A stretch of DNA of 64,000 nucleotides from Elusimicrobiota bacterium. Its GTDB lineage: Bacteria; Elusimicrobiota; Elusimicrobia; UBA1565; UBA9628. How positions within the stretch are numbered: position 1 is the stretch's first letter; the number at the start of each line of letters is the position of its first letter. Shown piece by piece: positions 16,261-25,061 of the stretch. Under the pieces are notes generated by a model. The model had not been told where the DNA came from. It searched no databases and saw nothing but the letters and a program-made list of their open reading frames with translations. The stretch spans positions 1-64,000 of the forward strand of contig PLZD01000015.1 of the NCBI GenBank assembly GCA_003151975.1, given 5' to 3'. The translations under genes and the position numbers were made by a program.

Positions 16261-16386
16261 CGGGCGAACGAGGTCGACTACCTCGATTACGCCGCGGGCA
16301 GCGCGAAAAAAACCAAAGTTCCCGAAAAAGCCCCAAGGATGACGGACTTCCACGACCTTTGAATGACGAGGTTCATGCGGCCTCCT

Positions 16387-16755
16387 TCAATATCCGGCGG
16401 CCAACCGATAGGTTTCTCGATCGACTTTGATCGACTCCTCATTCAGAAAAAACCGCAAGCTCAACTTAGCGTTGGCAACGACGGTTTGATTCGAATCATT
16501 AAGCGCGGCGCGAAGCGCCTTGCGGGCGTCGTCGCGACTCATCCCCCAGGGACCCAACCGCTGCGCCGCCGAAATTCGCTGCGGATCGGTTCCGGATCTT
16601 AGGAGTTCGATCTCTTGACGAACCATGCGATTAGATCGCCAATGACCGATCGGGTTATGATCCGCGTTATAGAGACAGAGCTGCAATCCGACCAATATCG
16701 CCGCGGCCGCGATCAAAGTCCCGAGGACAATGCGCGCATCTTTTATTTTTTTCAT
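16387..16755 (-). CDS. Membrane-anchored HEAT-repeat-like small protein
   Basis: 122 aa from ATG 16755, chosen because it starts directly with MKKIKDARIVLG and a hydrophobic helix (TLIAAAAILVGLQLCLY). Residues 50-105 form two helical repeats (RISAAQRLGPWGMSRDDARKALRAALNDSNQTVVANAKLSLRFF), resembling HEAT/armadillo-type repeats. It is probably anchored in the inner membrane with the helical part outside. The GC content is somewhat lower than its neighbours. A longer frame to 16827 exists without support. No function is assigned. Confidence 0.6.
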   Translation of the reverse strand: MKKIKDARIVLGTLIAAAAILVGLQLCLYNADHNPIGHWRSNRMVRQEIELLRSGTDPQRISAAQRLGPWGMSRDDARKALRAALNDSNQTVVANAKLSLRFFLNEESIKVDRETYRLAAGY

Positions 16756-16841
16756 ATCGTGACCTGCTGCCGCAAGAATAGCCGATCCGTTTAATGCAAT
16801 TATTGCACACGGATTAATGTTCGGCAAAGCCGCTCGCCGCG

Positions 16842-19571
16842 TTAAGGCTTGGGAGCGGCGGCAAGCTTTGCCGCGAGCTCGTTGACGCCCTTCAAGTCGA
16901 GCTTGCCGGTGCCCAGCAGCGGGATCTCGGCGACGCGGTAGATATTCTTTCGATTCGGCAGCCAGATGTTGGGAATGCCGGAGGCGCGCATTTTCTTAAG
17001 CAAAGCGTCGACGTCGCCGTCCCAGCCCGCGTAGAGCGCGATCAGGAACTCACCCTTCTCGCCTTTGCCGCCGGTGACGACGAAGGTCATGTCCGAGAGA
17101 CCCGCGGCTTCCTGCATCTTTTCTTCTACCGCCACGTGAGAGACCATCTCGCCCATGATCTTCGAGAATCGGGAAGCCCGGCCAGAAATCGACACGAAGC
17201 CGTCGCGATCGACGCTGCCCTTGTCTCCGGTGACGTACCAGCCGTCTTTCAAAACTTCCTTGGTCTTGTCGGCTTGGCCCAGGTAGCCCGCCATGACGTT
17301 GGCGCCCTTGGCCAGCAGCATGCCCTCTTGGCCGTCCGGAACGATTTGGCCCGTGACCTCGTCGATGGCCTTGATGACCACGCCGGGCAATGCGCGGCCG
17401 ACGGAGCCGGGCTTGGTGCCTTTCACGATTTTCTCGGAGCTTTTCTCGTCAGGGACGCCCGCGGTGGCCACGGGAGAAAGCTCGGTGGCGCCGTATCCTT
17501 CATAAGGCCGGATGCCGAAGGCCTTTTCAAAGCCGTCGGCCACGGAATCGCGAAGTTTCTCGGCGCCGGCGATGGCCAGACGGACGCTCGCGAACGCCTC
17601 GCGCTTGATGCGCTGGGAATACTTCTCGAAGAAGGCCGGCGTGCCGAGCAGGATGGTGGGCTTGGTCCGCAGGGCCAGCTCCTCGATCTTGTCGGTCTCG
17701 GTCGGATGCGTGTGGTAGGCCGCGGCCATGCCGGAGAGCCACGGCAGCCAAAGCGTCACGGTGTAGCCGAAGGAATGGAAGAAGGGCAGCACTCCCAAAA
17801 CGGTGTCGCGCTTGGCGTGGGGCAGGACGTCGCGCACCATCTCGACATTGGCGAGTATATTTTTCTGCGTCAGGACGACACCTTTGGGCATCGCGCTCGA
17901 GCCGCTCGTAAACAACACGGTCGCGGTCTCGTCGAGCTCCGTCCCGGCGTTTTTCAGGAAGAGGCGCTCGGCCAGGCTCGCGGGCAGAAGCAGAAGCGCG
18001 AGGTACAACGCTGTTTTCTTCCACGCCGGGATGGTCGGCGCGAGGTCTTCGAGATAAATGATCTTGAGTCCCTCGGGCAGGACGAAGCCCTTGGTCTCTT
18101 TGAGCTTGGCGAGAAATTTGCGCGAGGTCACGACGGTCTTGATGTCCGCCTGCGCAACACCGTGGGCCACCGCGTCGAGGCTGGCCGTGTAATTCAAATT
18201 GATCGGCACGCGGCCCTGCATGGCGAGGCCGACGTTGGCCAGATTTCCGCCGATAGTGGGCGGCATGAGCACGCCCACATTCTTTTCCCCAGAAACCAAA
18301 GGCTCGAGCGCCCGCCCCATGAGAATTGAGCCGGTCAACGCCTTGCCGAAATTAAGATCCGCGGCGCCCGTCGTGTCGGCCAACGCGGGCTTGAAAAAAT
18401 TCTTCATGCCCGAACGAAACGCCTCGCGGGCCAAAGGCGCGCGCTGGGTCTCGATGCGATCGCTGAAGGCCTGCGCGCCGAGCTCCGCGACCGCCAAGCG
18501 GCAGGACTGGGGCGTGACGTCGGACAGCGGCGTGCCGAAGCGCACGGAAACCGGCCGCGGCGTCTTCTTGACTCGGTCCCATAGCGAGGGCCCCTTCTGC
18601 ATCGAGAACACCGAGCCCCACATGCCGTCGACATAGGCGGGGATCACGGGGACGCCCACGCCGTCATTGATGCGGGCAAACCCGGTCCGGAAGCCCACCA
18701 TGTTGCCGTTGAGCGTCAGCTGGCCCTCGGGGAAGATCGCCAAGCTCTGACCCTGGCGCAGGGCGTTGCGGGCGCGCTCGAGGGACTCCTCTATTTTTTC
18801 CCGCGAGTCCTTGGGCGAGACGGGGATGGCTCCCAAGGCGTTAAAAAAGCGCGGCATTCTTTCGTAGATCGCGCGCTTCATCATGAAGCGCAAGGGCCGC
18901 CCTACGGCGACGCCGATGATGACGGGGTCGGCGTAGGTCACGTGATTGGGAGTGATGATCACCGGCCCGGGCGGCAGGGCCGCGTCCCCGGAGAGCCGGA
19001 TGCTGTAGAGGACCGAGAGCAGCACGCGGGCGACGGGCCGCAGCACGCGGTAATATTTGAAGATGAAGGGGACGTCGTTGAAAGCGGCCGAAGGCGGCGG
19101 CTCGGCGGCGGCGGCGCGCGGCTCCGTGGTCGCGGCGTCGAGCGCGCCGGGAACCGACGCGGAGCCTGCGACATCCGAAGTCTGGCCGGCCCCCAATTGC
19201 GCGTCGAAGACTTGCTTGGACGTCCCTTCCGCGCCGCCGTCAGCGATGGAAACGGCGATGTCCTTGGCCGCCTCGATCGTCGGACGCTGCTCGGGTTTTG
19301 CGATCGCTTCGGGAGCGAGCGCTTCGTTCTGCGGACCGGCGCTCGCTTCGGGAATGGCGCCGAGCGCGGGATTAACAATCGCCTCGGCGGGAGCCAAGCC
19401 GGCGCCGACCGTCGACTCCGCCATCGGCACGACGGGCAGGACGGCCTGCGGGCGGACCGGCGCGGCCAGCGCTTCGACGCCCTGCGGGACCGTCGGGATT
19501 CTCGGGGCGGCGGCCGAGACGATGGGACTCAAGCCCGTCACCAAGGCCAGCAACAGCCGCAGAACCATCAT
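16842..19571 (-). CDS. Acyltransferase / acyl-CoA (ACP) synthetase fusion with exported-style N-terminus
   Basis: 909 aa. A TATAAT box (minus strand, 19586-19581) ends 9 nt before ATG 19571. Residues 1-22 look like a signal peptide (LRLLLALVTGLSPIVSAAA), followed by ~120 residues of Ala/Pro/Glu-rich low complexity. A PlsC-type acyltransferase follows with NHVTYADP and FPEGQLTLNG. From about 390 on there is an AMP-binding ligase with VLFTSGSSAMPKGVVLTQ, GYGATELSP and GDKGSVDRDGFVSISGR. The arrangement parallels Aas (2-acylglycerophosphoethanolamine acyltransferase/acyl-ACP synthetase), which recycles lysophospholipids. ATP and CoA/ACP are cytosolic, so true export would be paradoxical; the N-terminus may be a membrane anchor. 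Confidence 0.85.
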   Translation of the reverse strand: MMVLRLLLALVTGLSPIVSAAAPRIPTVPQGVEALAAPVRPQAVLPVVPMAESTVGAGLAPAEAIVNPALGAIPEASAGPQNEALAPEAIAKPEQRPTIEAAKDIAVSIADGGAEGTSKQVFDAQLGAGQTSDVAGSASVPGALDAATTEPRAAAAEPPPSAAFNDVPFIFKYYRVLRPVARVLLSVLYSIRLSGDAALPPGPVIITPNHVTYADPVIIGVAVGRPLRFMMKRAIYERMPRFFNALGAIPVSPKDSREKIEESLERARNALRQGQSLAIFPEGQLTLNGNMVGFRTGFARINDGVGVPVIPAYVDGMWGSVFSMQKGPSLWDRVKKTPRPVSVRFGTPLSDVTPQSCRLAVAELGAQAFSDRIETQRAPLAREAFRSGMKNFFKPALADTTGAADLNFGKALTGSILMGRALEPLVSGEKNVGVLMPPTIGGNLANVGLAMQGRVPINLNYTASLDAVAHGVAQADIKTVVTSRKFLAKLKETKGFVLPEGLKIIYLEDLAPTIPAWKKTALYLALLLLPASLAERLFLKNAGTELDETATVLFTSGSSAMPKGVVLTQKNILANVEMVRDVLPHAKRDTVLGVLPFFHSFGYTVTLWLPWLSGMAAAYHTHPTETDKIEELALRTKPTILLGTPAFFEKYSQRIKREAFASVRLAIAGAEKLRDSVADGFEKAFGIRPYEGYGATELSPVATAGVPDEKSSEKIVKGTKPGSVGRALPGVVIKAIDEVTGQIVPDGQEGMLLAKGANVMAGYLGQADKTKEVLKDGWYVTGDKGSVDRDGFVSISGRASRFSKIMGEMVSHVAVEEKMQEAAGLSDMTFVVTGGKGEKGEFLIALYAGWDGDVDALLKKMRASGIPNIWLPNRKNIYRVAEIPLLGTGKLDLKGVNELAAKLAAAPKP

Positions 19572-19675
19572 AGGATCATCATTATATTCCGGACCGAAGA
19601 AGATTCGTATGGGCTAAAAGGCCTAACGGAGGCGGGGCAAGGGCACTATGCGGAACAGAGCACAAAGGAATATTT

Positions 19676-21973
19676 TTACCGTCGGCCGACGGGAAAGAAA
19701 AATCTCAAGACCTCTTCCATCCGCGCGCGCCACGCCGCCTCGTCGTGCCCGGCCCCCTTGGCCCAGCGATACAATAGGTCCCGGCCGGGCAGAAGTCCGA
19801 GCGCGATGAGCTGACGCCTGAGCCGGCGCGTGCCGCTCCAATTGTCTTGCGCCGGCTCGGAGGGGCCCGATCCGCCGGAATCCAGATAGAAGCGCTGGCC
19901 CGGGCGAATGCCCTGTGCAACGGCCCTCAGGAGGCGATCTTTCCCCCCATAAGCGCCGCCCAATTCCACCGTCGGCGACATGGCGCCCGCTAGACCGAAG
20001 ATCTTCGGGTAGGCGGCGGCCAGCCAGATGGATATCCGTCCGCCCAAAGAAGACCCCAACACGGCCGTGTGCCGCCGGCCGGATAGAGTCGGATAGCGGC
20101 GGTCGATGAATCGCTTGAGTTCGTTGACGAGGAAGTCTCCATAACCCGCGGCGCGAGCCGCGGGGCCGCCGTCGGGGATGGGAACCTCGGAGTATTCCTG
20201 CATACGCCCGGGAGTGTTGGCCACGCCCACGACGATGACCTTCTCCGCCTCGCCGCGCGCGATAAGGACATCGAGGGTCCGGTCAACGCCCCAGCCTCCA
20301 TGCGGCGCGGAGGGGTCGAAAACGTTCTGGCCGTCGTGCATGTAAAGCACGGGGTAGCGCCGGCCCGAATCCAGCGCTCCCGGCGGCAGATAGACTATGA
20401 CCTCCCGGTCATTGCCGAGTTTCTCCGCGTGGACCGCGGGATAGCGCTCCAAATGGCTCTGGCCCGAGCCGGCGAGGTTGACCACGGAGTTGCCCTGATC
20501 GTACGAAAATTTGCGGTTGAGGGTGTCCGCGGACCACCCGTCGCTTGCGGAGACGAACTTGTATTCATAACGCCCGGCGGCCGGCAGAATGGCTCGCGCC
20601 GTCCACATGTCGGTGGCGCCCAGTCGCTCCATCGGCAGGACGGACCGGCTCCAGCCGTTCCAGGAGCCGGCCACCGAAAGACTGTCGTCCGGCTTGGAGC
20701 GGCTCAGGAAGACGACTTCGCGTCCGCGGCGCAAGGGGAAGCCCTCCAGTGTGTCGCGCTGGGCGGAGACGAAATCATCGATGCGTCGGCGCTGCTGTTC
20801 AGGGGACAACCCGGGCAGTTCGGCGCGCAGCGCCTCGAAATCCGAGATTCCCTGTCCTCCCGAGAATCCGGTTGGGATCGGGCCGTAGGCGCTTTCGAGC
20901 GCGGCGCGGATCTCGGCCAGCGCGTGAGGGAAGCGGCGCTTGAAAATCGCGTAATTGAAATGCGAGGCCTCCCCGCGCAGCAGGACGTCGAACCCCTCGG
21001 CGAAGGTCTCCTGGCGCGCGCGCTGGTGCCAGCCGTTCGCGTCGGGCCCGGTGTAATAATAGAACCTGTTTCCCAGTCCGTCCGCCGGCTTTTCCTGCTT
21101 GAGATCGGCCGGCATGAGCGACCAATCCTTCTGCCACGCGGCCCGGAACCGGGGAGATTCCGAGATGCCCTTGGTCGCGTACCACATGGCCTGGCCCGTT
21201 TTTTTCTCGCCGCCGGGCGACAGCTTCTCGGCTTCGCGTGCGCCCAGGATATAGGACGCGGCATGGCCGATCTCATGGTTGACCGCGTTCTCCCAGACCG
21301 TGCTCTTGCCCCACTCGCCGGTCCCGACCTGCTTGATCTCCTCGGCGATGATGATGAACTTGCCTTTGGGTCCGTAGGAGTGAAAGCCGCCGGTGTAGTC
21401 GTTGTCGGGGAGCAGATCCTCCCGGCCTTGGCGCACGCGCGCGTTGACCTCGATGCGGTAGCCGCTGTCGAGCATGTCGCGGAGAATCGGCTCCGGCACA
21501 TTCGCCTTCAAATGGGCCTTGACCGTCGCGACAAATTTCGCGCTCGCTCCGCCGCTGACGATCGCGTCCACGACGTGAGCCGGCGCGGAAGGCGAGTCGC
21601 CGCCGGCCGCTTGTCCGATCCAAAAGGCGTTCAGCGCGCGCTCGCTCGCCTGGCCCGCGCCGGGAACCGCGGGATCGACCAACGCCGCGGCGACGCGCTC
21701 GAGGCCGCCGATGACGGTCGCGGGCGGCGGCGGTTCCGCGACCGCGGGCACGGACTCGACCGGCGAAAGCGGGGCGCTCAACGAGGCGCCGAAGAGCGGC
21801 GCTTGGGCCGCGAGGGGCGACAACGCCGGGCTCAGGACCGGCGCGGGGGCAATGAGGGCGGGCAAATGCGCGACGACGGCGAGGTCGGAGAAATTCGCCG
21901 AGCGAACGCTCAACGGAGCGCACATCCCGCCGATGACGCCAAGAACCGCGATGGCCGCGGTCCGCGATCTCAT
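19676..21973 (-). CDS. Exported HEIGH metallopeptidase-like / CBM48 / esterase fusion
   Basis: 765 aa. TAGAAT (21984-21979, minus) ends 5 nt before ATG 21973. After a signal peptide and ~60 Ala/Pro-rich residues come three parts. A zincin-like domain carries NHEIGHA (His233, Glu234, His237) and a possible third ligand in ETFAEGFD (Glu326). A CBM48/AMPK-type glycan-binding domain follows (SVAGSWNGWSRSVLPM ... GRYEYKFVSASDGWSADTLN). The C-terminus is an esterase-D/Fes-like alpha/beta hydrolase (VLYMHDGQNVFD, GSSLGGRISIW with Ser642, GAGHDEAAW). It is probably a periplasmic or surface enzyme acting on glycan-linked esters or proteins. I know of no characterised enzyme with this order. Confidence 0.8.
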   Translation of the reverse strand: MRSRTAAIAVLGVIGGMCAPLSVRSANFSDLAVVAHLPALIAPAPVLSPALSPLAAQAPLFGASLSAPLSPVESVPAVAEPPPPATVIGGLERVAAALVDPAVPGAGQASERALNAFWIGQAAGGDSPSAPAHVVDAIVSGGASAKFVATVKAHLKANVPEPILRDMLDSGYRIEVNARVRQGREDLLPDNDYTGGFHSYGPKGKFIIIAEEIKQVGTGEWGKSTVWENAVNHEIGHAASYILGAREAEKLSPGGEKKTGQAMWYATKGISESPRFRAAWQKDWSLMPADLKQEKPADGLGNRFYYYTGPDANGWHQRARQETFAEGFDVLLRGEASHFNYAIFKRRFPHALAEIRAALESAYGPIPTGFSGGQGISDFEALRAELPGLSPEQQRRRIDDFVSAQRDTLEGFPLRRGREVVFLSRSKPDDSLSVAGSWNGWSRSVLPMERLGATDMWTARAILPAAGRYEYKFVSASDGWSADTLNRKFSYDQGNSVVNLAGSGQSHLERYPAVHAEKLGNDREVIVYLPPGALDSGRRYPVLYMHDGQNVFDPSAPHGGWGVDRTLDVLIARGEAEKVIVVGVANTPGRMQEYSEVPIPDGGPAARAAGYGDFLVNELKRFIDRRYPTLSGRRHTAVLGSSLGGRISIWLAAAYPKIFGLAGAMSPTVELGGAYGGKDRLLRAVAQGIRPGQRFYLDSGGSGPSEPAQDNWSGTRRLRRQLIALGLLPGRDLLYRWAKGAGHDEAAWRARMEEVLRFFFPVGRR

Positions 21974-22098
21974 GGCTCATTCTAACACCTCAGGAACGCT
22001 CGAGTTAGGACCTTTGGGGAACTCTGTTTCCGGCAAAAGTCCCATACGATGGCGATGGCGTTAGGTCGAAAAGCCTAGGCACGAAGTATAATATCCTC

Positions 22099-22713
22099 TT
22101 GATCACGCACCGCAATCGCTGGCTCTGCTTCGGCGCGACCTTCGCCTACGTCTGGATTCTCTACTTCGCCTCGAATCACCAAACCTTCGTTCCCGCCCAC
22201 GCGCTGCCCCTGACGCTCGTCGACGAGCGGACGCCCTTCCTGCCGTGGACCGGCTGGATTTACGCGGCGGTCTTCGTCATGCCCTTATTCGCGTGCCTTT
22301 CCGTCAAGACGGACGCGGATGTTCGGGCTCTCGTCCTTGCCTTCGCGGGCATGACGACGGTCGACACGCTGGTCTTCATCATTTATCCGACCGTCTATCC
22401 ACGGCCGCCCATGGACGCGGGCACGCTCGCGGCGCTGCCGCTGGCCGTGGTGCGCATATTCGACACGGCCAAGAATTGCTTTCCGTCCCAGCATGTGTCG
22501 GCCGCGTTCCTGACGGCGCTCTTTCTCCGGCGCCTCTCGAGGCCTTGGGGCGCGGCCGCGCTCGCGCTGGCGGTCGCGATCTCGATTTCCACGCTCACGA
22601 CGAAACAACATTACCTCTGGGACGTGATCGCCGGGGCGGGAATGGCCGGCTCGGCTTACTTGCTCGCCACACCCCACGACTTCGCTTCGCGGAACACAAG
22701 TCCCGCGAAATAA
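22099..22713 (+). CDS. PAP2-superfamily membrane phosphatase
   Basis: 204 aa with a TTG start placed exactly 6 nt after TATAAT (22087-22092), suggesting a leaderless mRNA. Five or six transmembrane helices are visible. The phosphatase signature is present as CFPSQHVSAAFLTAL and TTKQHYLWDVIAGAG, corresponding to the PSGH and SRxxxxxHxxxD motifs with His and Asp conserved. The family dephosphorylates lipid phosphates (undecaprenyl-PP, PAP, inositol-phosphoceramide type). The substrate is unknown. Its last 58 bp overlap the end of the convergent DUF2339 gene. Confidence 0.85.
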   Translation: MITHRNRWLCFGATFAYVWILYFASNHQTFVPAHALPLTLVDERTPFLPWTGWIYAAVFVMPLFACLSVKTDADVRALVLAFAGMTTVDTLVFIIYPTVYPRPPMDAGTLAALPLAVVRIFDTAKNCFPSQHVSAAFLTALFLRRLSRPWGAAALALAVAISISTLTTKQHYLWDVIAGAGMAGSAYLLATPHDFASRNTSPAK

Positions 22714-24356
22714 AGCGCGGCACCCAACAGCAGAAGACAGAAGATGCGCACGACCTGATCCTCTCCCGCGACGTCGAAGAGCAGACCCTTGCCCGCGGAC
22801 AACAACAGCACGAACAAAGAGGATTGCGCGATGGTCTGGTCGCGGCGCTGCTTGGCCCAAGCCAACAGCAAGAGCGCAAAGCCCGCCCACAAGCCGGTCG
22901 TGATGAAGCGCTCAAGCGAGTCCATTGACGATCCGGACAGCGCCAGGTGCGACAAGCGGCTCAAGCCCAACAGCGCCTGCACGTCCGCAGCGACCAGGGC
23001 GGTCAGCCAAGCCGCTTCGGCGTTTTTCGAGCGCAAGCTGGGACTGAACGCATAGATTCCCGCGAGCAGTAGGCCGAAAGACAAGTTCAGCGAACACAGC
23101 TCGAGCGTCGCGGGATTGTCCCAGCCGGTCACGGCCTTCAGAAACTCGATGCTCACCACCGCCAACATCACCAAGCCCGCCGCCCAGTGGCGGCCCGCGA
23201 GCTCGACGCCCTCGGCCGCGAGCAGCGGCGCGCAGATCAAGAGGCCGATCGCAAACCACGGCGCCCAGCGCGCGGGCAGGAGCTCCAGGTAGCCCGCGTG
23301 GAAGACCACGATGGCCACGAAAGCCGCGACCATGGGGCCGCTGGCCAACAGCGGTCCCGATAATTTGTCCTTGGCCCAAGAATAAAGCCCGAACACCGCG
23401 GCGGCAAATGCCAGCGCGAGCACCGGGGCCAGGTCTTTGTCGATCCGCCGCAGCCATTCATACTCGAGGGCGTAAAAGAAGAGGAGCAAGGGGAAAAAGC
23501 CCCACGCCTCCTGGGTCGTCAGCGGTTTCTTGTTCTCGACGGAGTAGCGCGCCGTACCCGCCGCGAAGATGCCGAACTGCACGAACTGGAAGAACAGCCC
23601 CGAAACGAGCTCCTGTTTTTCCGCGTGGAAGTGCGCGGCCGGCGCGCAGGCCGCGAACACGCCGAGCGCCAGATAACTCGACAACAGGATGAAGGACCGG
23701 TTGGCCAGCGCGATGGCCAGCGCCGTGAAGACCGCGTCCCAGATCGCGAAGAAGGCCACGAAGTCCATCGTGCCGCCGCCCAAGGACGGCAGCAAAACCG
23801 GGCACAGATAAGTCCCCACCGCGGCCACGACCAGATAGAAATCCTGCCGGAACTTATGAAAGAGCGCGATGGCGACCAGCGACGCCGCGCTGGCGGCGCC
23901 CACCGCCTCGATGGAACCGTAAAGTTTCCAGTAAAGGCAGCCGCCGTAGGCCGCCATGTAAAGGATGACCACACCCGTACCGGGAAGGATGGCCGCGTAA
24001 GACGGGTCGCGCTCGGACAGGCGCAGGCCCGCGCCGATGAGAGAGGCGCCCAGCAGGACCGCCATTCCCAATTGACGGTCGGGCGTCAGCCAGCCCGAGT
24101 CGATGGCGAGCTTGATGAGAAAAGCCGCGGCCATGACGAAGCAGATCGCCGCGATGCCGCCGAGAAGCTGGCCCGCCGAAACGTCCTCGCGCGGGGGCGC
24201 GGGCGGCTTGGCCGCGGCGGGCGGCGCCGGGACCGGAGGCGGCTGGCCCGGAAGCACCGCGCGCTTGACCGGCAGCGGCCCGGCCGCGCGCCTCTCGAGC
24301 GTCTCGATGCGCTCCCGCAGGATTTTGAGCTCCAGCCGCAGTTCGGCTTCTTCCAC
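22656..24356 (-). CDS. DUF2339 multi-spanning membrane protein
   Basis: 566 aa. Residues 1-25 form a coiled coil (ELRLELKILRERIETLERR). A Pro-rich linker follows, then at least 14 hydrophobic helices starting with LLGGIAAICFVMAAAFLIKLAIDSGWLTP and RQLGMAVLLGASLIGAGLRL, the hallmark opening of DUF2339 proteins. No catalytic motif is visible. DUF2339 proteins are predicted inner-membrane proteins of unknown function. The 3' end overlaps the convergent PAP2 gene by 58 bp in opposite orientation, so transcripts from the two genes can pair. Confidence 0.85.
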   Translation of the reverse strand: MEEAELRLELKILRERIETLERRAAGPLPVKRAVLPGQPPPVPAPPAAAKPPAPPREDVSAGQLLGGIAAICFVMAAAFLIKLAIDSGWLTPDRQLGMAVLLGASLIGAGLRLSERDPSYAAILPGTGVVILYMAAYGGCLYWKLYGSIEAVGAASAASLVAIALFHKFRQDFYLVVAAVGTYLCPVLLPSLGGGTMDFVAFFAIWDAVFTALAIALANRSFILLSSYLALGVFAACAPAAHFHAEKQELVSGLFFQFVQFGIFAAGTARYSVENKKPLTTQEAWGFFPLLLFFYALEYEWLRRIDKDLAPVLALAFAAAVFGLYSWAKDKLSGPLLASGPMVAAFVAIVVFHAGYLELLPARWAPWFAIGLLICAPLLAAEGVELAGRHWAAGLVMLAVVSIEFLKAVTGWDNPATLELCSLNLSFGLLLAGIYAFSPSLRSKNAEAAWLTALVAADVQALLGLSRLSHLALSGSSMDSLERFITTGLWAGFALLLLAWAKQRRDQTIAQSSLFVLLLSAGKGLLFDVAGEDQVVRIFCLLLLGAALYFAGLVFREAKSWGVASK

Positions 24357-24434
24357 GATGCGCTAGTGTAGACCGAGTCCTGATTTCTGTCAACCCTCAT
24401 CGCGAAACTTCCGCCGCTTTTGGCATAATATATC

Positions 24435-25061
24435 GTGCTGCGCAAACTGGCTCCGTACCTCGCCTATTCTTACTTAAGTTTCGTCAAATGGACCACGCGC
24501 CTGCGCGTGCGCGGGGCCGAGCACCCCAAAGAGCTGCACAAGAAAGGCCAGCGCTTCATCTTCGCCTTCTGGCACAACCGCCAGGTCTTCTTCACGACGA
24601 CCCACCGCCGCCAGGGCTTCTCGGTGCTCGTCAGCTTGAGCCGCGACGGCGGCATCATCGCCAAGGTCATGGAGCTCTCGGGCATCCACGCGGCCCGCGG
24701 CTCGACCTCGCGCGGGGGCGCGGCCGCGCTGCGCGAGATGGCGGCCGTCACGGAGCGCGGCGGAGACCTCGGCATCTCGCCCGACGGCCCGAAAGGCCCC
24801 GTCTATCAAGTGAAGCCGGGAGTGCTCTTCCTCGCGCGCACGCTGAACATCCCGATCGTCCCGATCACCAACGCGCTCTCGAACAAATTCGTGATCAAGC
24901 GCAGTTGGGACCAGTTCCAAGTGCCTCTGCCGTTCGGCCGCGCGGTGCTGAGCTACGGCGCGCCTATCTGGATACGCGAGGGCGACGATCTCGACGCCGC
25001 CGCGCTCGCCGTCAAGGCGGCGATGGACAAGATCACTTCCGACGCCGAGAAAGCGCTCTAA
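24435..25061 (+). CDS. DUF374 / LpxL-like lysophospholipid acyltransferase family protein
   Basis: 208 aa; GTG start 5 nt after CATAAT (24424-24429). Family motifs are FAFWHNRQVFFT (catalytic His region), LVSLSRDGGIIAKVMELSG, ARGSTSRGGAAALREM and ISPDGPKGPVYQVKPGVLFLARTLNIPIVPI. DUF374 proteins are related to lipid A and glycerophospholipid acyltransferases and are often near Kdo transferase genes; none is adjacent here. It should act at the inner membrane using acyl-ACP or acyl-CoA. Its stop overlaps the stop of the convergent histidine kinase. Confidence 0.88.
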   Translation: MLRKLAPYLAYSYLSFVKWTTRLRVRGAEHPKELHKKGQRFIFAFWHNRQVFFTTTHRRQGFSVLVSLSRDGGIIAKVMELSGIHAARGSTSRGGAAALREMAAVTERGGDLGISPDGPKGPVYQVKPGVLFLARTLNIPIVPITNALSNKFVIKRSWDQFQVPLPFGRAVLSYGAPIWIREGDDLDAAALAVKAAMDKITSDAEKAL

